A DNA stretch of 46,140 nucleotides from Kutzneria sp. 744 (GTDB lineage: Bacteria; Actinomycetota; Actinomycetes; Mycobacteriales; Pseudonocardiaceae): contig NZ_KK037166.1 of the NCBI RefSeq assembly GCF_000568255.1, forward strand, positions 4,407,931 through 4,454,070. Direction: 5' to 3'. The notes beneath the pieces were generated by a model. It saw only the letters and a list, made by a program, of their open reading frames with translations, was not told where the DNA came from and did no database searches. Below, piece after piece: positions 17,453-24,649 of this stretch. Position numbers and translations under genes: made by a program. Every line of letters starts with the position of its first letter. Position 1 is the first letter of the stretch.

Positions 17453-18268
17453 TCAGACGGGCATCCGGTTGAATTTGCGGATCCCCTTGTCGAACGTTCC
17501 GGCGGGGGCGAGGCGGCGCAGCGTGCGCATCCGCCGGGCGAGCGGGCCGGCGGTGTAGCGCAGCTTCGGCTTGGGATCGGTGGCTGCCGCGACGACCACC
17601 TCGGCGACGACAGCCGGGTCATCACCGACCTTCATCGCCGCGGCGATCACCTCGTCGAAGACGCGCCGTCGCTGCGCGTACACAGCCAGGGGGGTGTCAG
17701 GCTGCGCGGCGTTGGTGTCGAAACCGGTCCTGGTGTAGGCGGGCTCGACGAGCAGCACCCGGACGCCGTGCTCGCGGACCTCGTGGTCCACAGACTCGGA
17801 GTAGCCCTCGATGGCGTGCTTCGCCGCGACGTAGAGGGCCATGTAGGGCTGGGGGACGAGCCCGAGAACGGACGAGATGTTGATGACGCGTCCGCTTCCT
17901 TGGGCTCGCATGTGCGGCAGGGCGGCCTTGGTCATGCGCATGACCCCGAAGACGTTGATGTCGAAGACATTCCTGGCCTGGGTCACGGAGTTTTCCTCGA
18001 CGGCGCCGGCCGAGCCGATACCGGCGTTGTTGACCAGGACGTCGATCCGGCCGAACCGGTCGATCACCTGCCGGACCGCGGTGTCGGCGGAGTGGTCGTC
18101 GGCGATGTCGAGGTCGAGGAAGGTCACGCCCGCGGGCGGGGTGAGTCCCCGGGTGTGCCGGCCGGTGCCGATCACCGCGAAGCCCGCTGTGGCGAGGGCG
18201 GTCGCCGTTGCCTTGCCGATGCCCGAGGAGGCGCCTGTCACGAGCGCGACCCGCTGGGTTGCAGCCAT
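17453..18268 (-). CDS. Short-chain dehydrogenase/reductase (SDR), classical
   Basis: 271 residues. TGASSGIGKATA near residue 12, DVLVNNAGIGSAG near 80, and S-Y-K as NISSVLG...ALYVAAKHA near 140-155 define a classical SDR. The C-terminal part (PKPKLRYTAGPLARRM) resembles the oxidoreductase branch often controlled by adjacent TetR genes. CAAGGAG precedes ATG 18268. It sits between the TetR gene and the second SDR on the same strand. Confidence 0.9.
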   Translation of the reverse strand: MAATQRVALVTGASSGIGKATATALATAGFAVIGTGRHTRGLTPPAGVTFLDLDIADDHSADTAVRQVIDRFGRIDVLVNNAGIGSAGAVEENSVTQARNVFDINVFGVMRMTKAALPHMRAQGSGRVINISSVLGLVPQPYMALYVAAKHAIEGYSESVDHEVREHGVRVLLVEPAYTRTGFDTNAAQPDTPLAVYAQRRRVFDEVIAAAMKVGDDPAVVAEVVVAAATDPKPKLRYTAGPLARRMRTLRRLAPAGTFDKGIRKFNRMPV

Positions 18269-18423
18269 CGCTGACTCCTTGTCCTGGTGAATTACGTCGG
18301 TTTGGATCGCCGCGCGGCAGAGCGCACGCGGGCATGACGGGTCCCCGGAGCGCGCTGGGGCGTCTGGTGAAGTTCGGTTGCCTGGAGCGATTCCTCGGCC
18401 AGGGCCCGCTGACGTGAGGCGGT

Positions 18424-19014
18424 TCAGCTGTGCTGTTCGTTGCCCAGCAAGGTAAAGGCGTTGTGGATGCCTTGTTCGAGTAGGTCGTCGGACAGTTGCC
18501 GGTCGGTCAGGGCGCGGGAGAGCTGCAGTGTCCCGGCCAGCATCGCGAGGAGACTGAGCGCCTTCACCCGGGCCGCGGGTGGATCGTCGGGGGCGATACG
18601 AGCGGCGATGCCGTCGATGACCAGCAGGACGCCGTCGGTGTAGGCCTGCCTGGTGGTGTCGGTGCAGCGCCCGATCTCGTCGAGCAGTGCGGCGTTGGGG
18701 CAGCCGTCGCCGGGGTTGTCGCGGTGCTCGGCCGACAGGTACCAGCGCACGATCTGGTGGAGTCCCGCCAGTCCGGGCTCTGCCTGCGCGACGACGTTCG
18801 CGTTGAGGGCCTGCAGCTGGTCGGCGATCGCGGTGGCGACGAGGTCGTCCTTGGACGTGAAGTGGGCGTAGAAGGCGCCGTTGGTCAGCCCGGCGTCCTT
18901 CATCAGCGTGGAGACTCCGGAGCCGTCGATGCCGTCTCGCTTGAGCCGGCGCCCGGCCGTCTCGATGATCCGCTGCCGGGTCTCCTGCTTGTGCTCGCCG
19001 CTGTAGCGCACCAT
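18424..19014 (-). CDS. TetR-family transcriptional repressor
   Basis: 196 residues. Residues about 10-60 are the TetR helix-turn-helix (TRQRIIETAGRRL, then GVSTLMKDAGLTNGAFYAHFTSKDDLV). The ligand domain follows and includes CPNAALLDEIGR, typical of the TetR C-terminal type that responds to small organic or electrophilic ligands. The gene lies between the alpha/beta hydrolase and the SDR pair on one strand and probably controls them and the divergent oxidoreductase. Confidence 0.9.
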   Translation of the reverse strand: MVRYSGEHKQETRQRIIETAGRRLKRDGIDGSGVSTLMKDAGLTNGAFYAHFTSKDDLVATAIADQLQALNANVVAQAEPGLAGLHQIVRWYLSAEHRDNPGDGCPNAALLDEIGRCTDTTRQAYTDGVLLVIDGIAARIAPDDPPAARVKALSLLAMLAGTLQLSRALTDRQLSDDLLEQGIHNAFTLLGNEQHS

Positions 19015-19080
19015 GCTTTCCTCGCCTCCGCCGGCCGATCATATGGTATTTCACTCGTAAGCCAATGGGCGGCCGCCGGA

Positions 19081-19953
19081 TCAACGTTCCCGGGCGAGGA
19101 ATTCGAGCGCCTTGGCGACGAACTCGCCGTGGTACTGGAAGATCCCTCCGTGCCCCGCGTCGGGGTAGATCACCAGTTCGCTGTCGGGCAGGCGCCGCGC
19201 CAGGTCGGCCGAGTTGGTGGTCGGCACCATCCGGTCGGCGTCGCCGTTCGCGACGAGCACGGGCTGGCGGATGGCGGACAGGTCGGCCGGTCGCGCCAGG
19301 CCCCAGCGGTGGATGGCCTTGAGCTGCGCACCGTAGGACCGCAGGGAGATCGTCTTGTCCCGGTTGACCTTGCGCTCCTTCAGCCGGGTCAGGAACTGCT
19401 TGCCGGCGCTGCGTCCGTTCGCGGTCCGGGTGAAGAACAGGAACTGCTTCGGGTCCTGCGCCGTGAGCAACCCCCGGAGAGTGTCCAGGTGCGAAATCCT
19501 GGTCACGTTCTTGATGCCCTCGCCGCCGGCCGGGCCGGTGCCCGCGATGATCAGCTTGCGGACGAGTCGGGGTTCGTCGGCGGCAATCAGCTGGGCAATC
19601 ATGCCGCCCATCGAGAAGCCGAGCAGGTCGACCTCGGGGAAACCCAGCGCCTTGATGAACGTGACGGCGTCGTTCGCCATGGCCTCGATGGTGTTCGGTG
19701 TCGAGCCGGTGGACGCGCCGACGCCGCGGTTGTCGAAGGTGATGACCCGGCGTGCCGCGGCGATGCCGTCGACGACACGGGGATCCCAGTTGTCCAAGGT
19801 CGCGGCCAGGTGGGTCAGGAAGACCACCGGGACGCCGGTGTCCGGGCCGAGCACGCGGTAGGCGAAATCCACGCCTCCGGCGGAAACCGTGCGGGTCGAT
19901 GTGTCCTGATAGGACGCCCGGGCGTCCTCTCGTGCTGCTTGCGGGTTGTTCAT
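19081..19953 (-). CDS. Alpha/beta-hydrolase fold enzyme
   Basis: 290 residues. LTHLAATLDNWDPRVVDG holds the oxyanion region, DLLGFSMGGMIAQ the nucleophile elbow with Ser (near residue 120), NGDADRMVP the acid and DAGHGGIFQ the catalytic His. The layout matches haloperoxidase/esterase-like hydrolases. GAGGAC precedes ATG 19953. It is divergent from the MDR oxidoreductase with 111 bases between and upstream of TetR on the same strand. Confidence 0.88.
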   Translation of the reverse strand: MNNPQAAREDARASYQDTSTRTVSAGGVDFAYRVLGPDTGVPVVFLTHLAATLDNWDPRVVDGIAAARRVITFDNRGVGASTGSTPNTIEAMANDAVTFIKALGFPEVDLLGFSMGGMIAQLIAADEPRLVRKLIIAGTGPAGGEGIKNVTRISHLDTLRGLLTAQDPKQFLFFTRTANGRSAGKQFLTRLKERKVNRDKTISLRSYGAQLKAIHRWGLARPADLSAIRQPVLVANGDADRMVPTTNSADLARRLPDSELVIYPDAGHGGIFQYHGEFVAKALEFLARER

Positions 19954-20000
19954 GGCTGTCCTCGTCTGTCGTTGGGGTCGCCGTCCGGCCGTGATTGCAG

Positions 20001-20010
20001 TATGGTCATA
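20001..20010. promoter_or_regulatory. Candidate operator/promoter element between divergent genes
   Basis: TATGGTCATA is a small palindrome (TATG, GT, CATA) in a short AT-rich patch. It may overlap the -10 region of the MDR gene and bind the nearby TetR. A TATGGTATT motif also lies just upstream of the TetR gene itself, near 19041-19050. Inspection only. Confidence 0.3.
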
Positions 20011-20064
20011 ATTCAATGGCCACCGCAAGTGGTCGGCTGAACGAGATGAGGAGAGCGGGAACAC

Positions 20065-21063
20065 ATGAAGGCATTCATCGTCGAGCGCTACCGCAAGGAC
20101 GGCCTGCGCGCCGCAGAGCTGCCGGAACCCCAGCTGGGCACCCATGACGTCCTGGTGAGCGTCCGCGCCGCCGGCGTCAACCCGCTGGACGCCAAGATCC
20201 GCGACGGCGACTTCAAGCTGATCCTGCGCTACCGTCCGCCGTTCGTGCTCGGGCACGACGTCGCCGGCGTCGTCACCCGCGTCGGATCCGCGGTGCGGAA
20301 GTTCAAGGCCGGCGACGAGGTCTACGCCCGTCCCCGGGATCACCGCATCGGGACGTTCGCCGAGCTCATCGCCATCCATCAGGACGACGTCGCCCTCAAG
20401 CCGGCCTCGCTGTCCATGGTGGAAGCGGCCGCCGTGCCGCTGGCCGGGCTCACCGCGTGGCAGGCCCTGGTCGAGCGCGCGAACGTGACGGCTGGGCAGA
20501 AGGTCCTCATCCACGCCGGTTCCGGTGGCGTGGGCACGATCGCGATCCAGCTGGCCAAGCACCTGGGTGCGACCGTCGCCACGACCACCAGCACATCGAA
20601 CGTCGAGTGGGTCAAGGCTCTCGGCACCGACCTGGTCATCGACTACAAGCACGAGGACTTCGCCGAGGTCCTGTCCGGCTACGACGTCGTTCTCGACCCG
20701 TTGGGCGGTACGAATCTGGCGAAGTCCTTGACCGTGCTCAAGCCCGGCGGCCTGGCGATCGGCATCGCCGGCCCGCCCGACCCCGCTTTCGCCCAGCAGA
20801 TCGGCGCCCCGGCCTTCCTTCGCGTGGCCATGACCCTGCTGAGCCGCCGCACCCGCCGCCAAGCGAAGCGGCTAGGCGTCCAGTACTCGTTCCTGTTCAT
20901 GCGGGCCGGCGGTTCGCAGCTGCAGGAGCTCGCCACCCTCATCGACGCCGGCCACCTGCGCCCGATCATCGACCGGGTGTTCCCGTTCGACGCGACGCTC
21001 GACGCCGTCGCCTACGTCGACCAGGGACGTGCCAAGGGCAAGGTCGTAGTGACCCTGGAGTAG
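20065..21063 (+). CDS. MDR-family NADP-dependent quinone oxidoreductase-like enzyme
   Basis: 332 residues. KAFIVERYRKDG at the start and VRAAGVNPLDAKIRDGDF and FVLGHDVAGVV form the GroES-like half; AGSGGVGTIAIQLAKHLGA is the Rossmann cofactor loop and NPLDAK and DPLGGTN fit the zinc-free quinone-oxidoreductase/ADH subgroup. AGGAGAG precedes the ATG. The gene is divergent from the alpha/beta hydrolase and is probably under the same TetR. Role: NADPH-dependent reduction of quinones or enals. Confidence 0.9.
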   Translation: MKAFIVERYRKDGLRAAELPEPQLGTHDVLVSVRAAGVNPLDAKIRDGDFKLILRYRPPFVLGHDVAGVVTRVGSAVRKFKAGDEVYARPRDHRIGTFAELIAIHQDDVALKPASLSMVEAAAVPLAGLTAWQALVERANVTAGQKVLIHAGSGGVGTIAIQLAKHLGATVATTTSTSNVEWVKALGTDLVIDYKHEDFAEVLSGYDVVLDPLGGTNLAKSLTVLKPGGLAIGIAGPPDPAFAQQIGAPAFLRVAMTLLSRRTRRQAKRLGVQYSFLFMRAGGSQLQELATLIDAGHLRPIIDRVFPFDATLDAVAYVDQGRAKGKVVVTLE

Positions 21064-21260
21064 CGCACAGGTGTTGCGGTCCGCGACCGTTCGGCATCCT
21101 GGTCCAGGCGTTGTCCTGGCGCCGGGGCGCGGACCACGGTCGAGGGCTGTTGACTCACCGGAGGCCGTGTCGGCGAGCGATGGATCGACCACACCAGGTT
21201 CCACTGACTGACCGCACCAACTAGTGCCCAGCACCACATCCACCACAGGATGAAAAAGGT

Positions 21261-21665
21261 TCAGGGCGCCAGCGCCTTCTGCTTGAGCAGCTCGTACTCG
21301 GCGCGGTCGATGGCGCCGCTGTCCAGGAGATCCTTGGCCTTGGCTATCTGGTCTGACGCGTGCCCGGTCGAGGACGCCGACTGGATGTAGCTCCCGAACC
21401 GAGCCTGCACCGCCTCCGCCTCGGCGCGGCGACGTTCGGCCATGTTGCCGCCCTGCACGACCAGGTAGGTGAGCACACCGATGAACGGCACCACGATGAC
21501 GAAGACCGTCCAGCCCGCCTTGCCCCAGCCGGAGATGTCCGAGCGGCGGAACAGGTCGGCGAAAATCACGATGAACAGCCAGAACCACATGATCCAGGCG
21601 AACAGGACGAACATCGTCCACAGCACGTCGAACAGTGGATACCCGCTGCCTTCGGCCAGCATCAT
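21261..21665 (-). CDS. PLDc_N/SHOCT membrane protein
   Basis: 134 residues. Two membrane helices (about 13-38, WTMFVLFAWIMWFWLFIVIFA, and 48-68, GWTVFVIVVPFIGVLTYLV) form a phospholipase_D-nuclease N-terminal (PLDc_N) module. The soluble end DQIAKAKDLLDSGAIDRAEYELLKQKAL is a SHOCT oligomerisation motif. Both modules are common in actinobacterial stress regions. Start may be ATG 21665 or the next codon. Function unproven. Confidence 0.85.
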   Translation of the reverse strand: MMLAEGSGYPLFDVLWTMFVLFAWIMWFWLFIVIFADLFRRSDISGWGKAGWTVFVIVVPFIGVLTYLVVQGGNMAERRRAEAEAVQARFGSYIQSASSTGHASDQIAKAKDLLDSGAIDRAEYELLKQKALAP

Positions 21666-21820
21666 GGCGTCTCCCGGAAAGCCCGTCGACGTGCGGTCGC
21701 ACGCCCGGGGCCAAGCTCCCGTGCACGCCGCGCCGCCACATCCCCCGCAACGGATGGACTATCGGGAATTACCATGGGTGGCAGGCCTTCCACGCAATTG
21801 CGGCCGGAGGGGAGGTGTGC

Positions 21821-22330
21821 GTGGCCCCGCCATCGCGGTGGCGTCCGACGCTCGTGGCCGCCGTCCGCCCGCTGCTGAGCACCGCCGGGCTCGTCGTCGT
21901 GTACTACCTGCTGCCGATGAACCGCCCGCTGACCGGATCGGCCTTCGCCCTGTTGGCGGTCGGACTGGTGGTCGTGATCGGCGTGGTCGTCTGGCAGGTC
22001 CGCGCGATCCTGCGCTCCGCGCATCCAGCGGCTCAGGGCGTCCAGGCGCTCGCGGTGATCATTCCGCTGTTCCTGCTGGTCTTCGCCTCCGTCTACTACC
22101 TGATGGCGCGCGATCTTCCCGGCAGCTTCAGTGAACCGCTGACCCGCACCGACGCGCTGTACTTCACCGTCACGGTGTTCGCCACAGTCGGATTCGGCGA
22201 CATCGTGGCGCTGACGGAGGCCGCCAGGATCGTTGTCACGACGCAGATGCTCGGCGATCTGCTCGTACTCGGCGTGCTGCTGCGGGTCATCCTCGATGCG
22301 GTGCAGCGCCGCCGGCAGGATCGGACCTGA
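21821..22330 (+). CDS. Potassium-channel family protein (2-pore-helix KcsA-like region)
   Basis: About 169 residues with four hydrophobic segments. The pore stretch DALYFTVTVFATVGFGDIVAL contains TVGFGD, the K+ selectivity filter. Segments before it (STAGLVVVYYLLP, LLAVGLVVVIGVVVW, LAVIIPLFLLVFASVYYLM) and after it (QMLGDLLVLGVLLRVI) complete a small channel. Start is uncertain: GTG 21821 has GGAGGGGAGG upstream, GTG 21815 is also possible. Its last 44 bases overlap antisense the tail of the neighbouring membrane pseudogene. Confidence 0.83.
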   Translation: MAPPSRWRPTLVAAVRPLLSTAGLVVVYYLLPMNRPLTGSAFALLAVGLVVVIGVVVWQVRAILRSAHPAAQGVQALAVIIPLFLLVFASVYYLMARDLPGSFSEPLTRTDALYFTVTVFATVGFGDIVALTEAARIVVTTQMLGDLLVLGVLLRVILDAVQRRRQDRT

Positions 22331-23487
22331 ACCTGCGACCCACCGCCGTCAGCAGCAGTTGGTACCCGGCGAGCACCACGACCACGACGAGCAGTCCGGC
22401 CCACGACGACAGCAGCAACGCCGCCAGCGCGGCGACCGCGACGCCGGCGATGCGGAGCAGGTCGACATGGGCGCGCACCCAGTCGGGACCACTGGCCAGC
22501 ACGCGGCCGGCGACCGGCCGCAGCTCTCGAAGAGTGATGGCGGCGCCTGCGCCAGCACCTGCGCCTTGACCACACGCGTCGACGCGGTGACGACGACTAC
22601 CCAGACCACCAGCCACAGCCCGAACTGGAGCACGGTCCGGCGCCGCCGCGGCGAGATCCACAGCGCGGTTGCCACTGTCACCACCGCGAGGGCGATCACG
22701 CCGTGAAGTCCCCGCTTCACCAGCAGGACCGCGTGCTGCAACCGCCGGAGTTCGTTGCCCCGCTACACGGTGAACTGGGCGAAGTTCGCCGGCAGCGTGA
22801 CGCCGAGGGCGTCCCCGATCCTCGCCCTGAGGTTCTGTGGGATCTCTCCGCCGGTCACCTCGGGCAGGTTGAGCTGGTGGCCGAACAGCGTCGGCAACCG
22901 CTGCGAGAGGTGGCGCAGCACCTGGTTGACGATGGGCAGCAGGTCGATGCGAATCTCGTCGCCCTGCGCCACGGCGACCTGGCTGGTCCACCAGCATGTC
23001 GACGGCCTGCTGGTGGACCAGCCGGTTGGCCTCGATCCACAAGGCCTGGAACTGGTCGGTTCGCGCCAACTGGTCGACGATGCGCCGCACGAAGTCGTGC
23101 AGCTGACCGGTGACCGGATGAACGCCGCCTGGCTCGGCAGGACCTCGGACAGCCGACGCGGCACGTCGAGCGCCTGAAAGACCTCGTCGGTCGCGTAGCT
23201 GGCGATGGCCGTGGCGACCTGCGGGTCCTTGGGCAGCGGCGCCGCCGTCTGCACCCAGTGGTCGGTGTCGAGCACGGTCCACGTCGCCCACACCCCACAA
23301 CGGTGCTGGCCACCACGCAGAAGGTGGCCAGCACGACCAGGATGGCCGTCGCACACCCGCGCGCGGCGGCTGTGAGCCGGCCACGCCGCTTCCTCGTGTC
23401 CAGCTCGGATCGCAGCGGAGCCACCTCGGCGCGCAGGCGTGCCAGTTCCTTCTCCGGCGAGCCGCCTGGCGACGGGGCGGCCCGCAC
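22287..23487 (-). pseudogene. Actinobacterial integral membrane protein, multiply broken
   Basis: Pieces of one protein sit in changing frames. They run from GTG 23487 (GAAGGAG upstream): a coiled start (EKELARLRAEVAPLRSELDTR) and a membrane helix; then TVLDTDHWVQTAAPLPKDPQV; GQLHDFVRRIVDQLARTDQFQALW; EIRIDLLPIVNQVLRHL; LVKRGLHGVIALAVVTVAT; and LLSSWAGLLVVVVVLAGY to the stop at 22287. This order matches a known actinobacterial membrane family (Trp-x-x-TDxxV extracellular part between helices). Frame breaks occur near 23300, 23120, 22990 and 22560, and an in-frame TAG at 22765-22763 interrupts it. So many lesions argue for true decay. Confidence 0.75.
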
Positions 23488-23502
23488 GGCGACGACTCCT
23501 TC

Positions 23503-23937
23503 TCAGCTGACCCTGCTGTGCTCGCCGATCGCGCTGACGCCGGTCGTCTCCTCGCGCACGTCCGTCCACCGGACGGTCAGCGCGTACAGCACCACGGTGT
23601 CGAGCGCGATCATCAGCAACGACCAGATCGGATAGGCGCCGATCCAGAACACCTGTGCCACGGCGTGCACGCCCACGATCACGATCGCCGCGACGCGCGC
23701 CGCGCTCTTGGCCGCCAGCAAGCCGAGCCCGGTGAGGATCAGCACCCCGCCGGAGATCAACAATCCCCATCCCCAGCCGGTCAGGTCGACCAGGTAGAAC
23801 TTGTCCTCGACCACGACGACCCGGCCGCGCTGTCCCAGCGCCACGAGGCCCTCGACGACATTGATCCCGCCGATCACCACGAGCATCGCGCTGGCGAAGA
23901 CCACCGAGCCGACCCACACCATCTTGTTCACCACCAT
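23503..23937 (-). CDS. Four-helix membrane protein, DUF7144-like
   Basis: 144 residues with four membrane helices (about 8-30, 52-75, 80-100 and 104-124). The pattern GINVVEGLVALGQRG ... GWGWGLLISGGVLILTGLGLL matches a small family of actinobacterial membrane proteins found near stress genes. AAGGGA precedes ATG 23937. It is followed after 15 nt by the decayed membrane protein, so they were one operon. Function unknown. Confidence 0.83.
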   Translation of the reverse strand: MVVNKMVWVGSVVFASAMLVVIGGINVVEGLVALGQRGRVVVVEDKFYLVDLTGWGWGLLISGGVLILTGLGLLAAKSAARVAAIVIVGVHAVAQVFWIGAYPIWSLLMIALDTVVLYALTVRWTDVREETTGVSAIGEHSRVS

Positions 23938-24034
23938 CTGTCGTCCCTTCTCGGGTAGCCGCGGTAGTTATCGGCAGACCCTCGCGCGGGCCGGCGGACC
24001 GGCGCTTCATCCGCCAGGGGTGAACCGACCGCTG

Positions 24035-24436
24035 CTACCGGGACTTTCCGCTCCCCTTGGCCTTCGGCCCCTCCGCCTCGAGTTCCGCCCTGGCCGCGAG
24101 CAGGTCCTGCCGCACGTCCTCGTCCAGGACCGGATAGCGGGGGGCGATCGTGATGAGGGTGTTCGCGATGGCGGCGGCCGCAGCCAGCCGCGCGAACCAC
24201 TGTCGGTCGGCGGGAACAACGTGCCACGGCGCCCAGTGCGTGCTGGTGTTGGAGAGCATCTCGGAGAAGGCATCCTGACAGTCGTCCCAGTGCTGGCGTT
24301 CCCGCGCGCGTCGGCGGCGGAGAACTTCCAGTTCCTCTCCGGGATCTCGATGCGCCGGAGGAACCGGCTCCGCTGCTCCTGCGACGAGATGTCGAGCAGC
24401 GGCTTGACGAAGTCGGTCCGAACCACCGAGCCGGCA
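24035..24436 (-). pseudogene. PPK2 family polyphosphate kinase, C-terminal remnant
   Basis: Only the last third of PPK2 is present. From about 24430, SVVRTDFVKPLLDISSQEQ matches the strand before the LID, then RFLRRIEIPERNWKFSAAD. A frame change near 24310 (two extra bases) leads to HWDDCQDAFSEMLSNTST and WHVVPADRQWFARLAAAAAI, and then to the Glu-rich end. The Walker A and B half is absent. PPK2 makes or uses polyphosphate with nucleotides; this copy cannot. It abuts a phosphatase fragment on the other strand. Confidence 0.75.
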
Positions 24437-24649
24437 CGGTTGCTGTCGCGCCACGCCCGCGCCGGCGCGCACCGCACGCGTGACGCCGCCGACGACTGGC
24501 GGGCACTCAGCCCGCTCGGCCGCACCCAGGGCGACGAGGCCGCCGAGCGCCTGCATGGGTTTCCCATCCTGCTCGTGCTGTCCAGCCCCGCACTCAGGTG
24601 CCGGCAGACCGTCGTTCCGCTGGCACGCACGTTGGCGGTGTCGCACAGC
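24437..24649 (+). pseudogene. SixA-like histidine phosphatase fragment
   Basis: In plus frame from 24437 RLLSRHARAG gives the RHG-type catalytic motif, then DDWRALSPLGRTQGDEAAERL and LVLSSPALRCRQTVVPLARTL match the phosphohistidine/histidine phosphatase superfamily (SixA). There is no start codon, and similarity stops near 24649, so C-terminal residues including the second His are missing. It overlaps the extended C-terminus of the P-type ATPase on the opposite strand. Confidence 0.65.
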
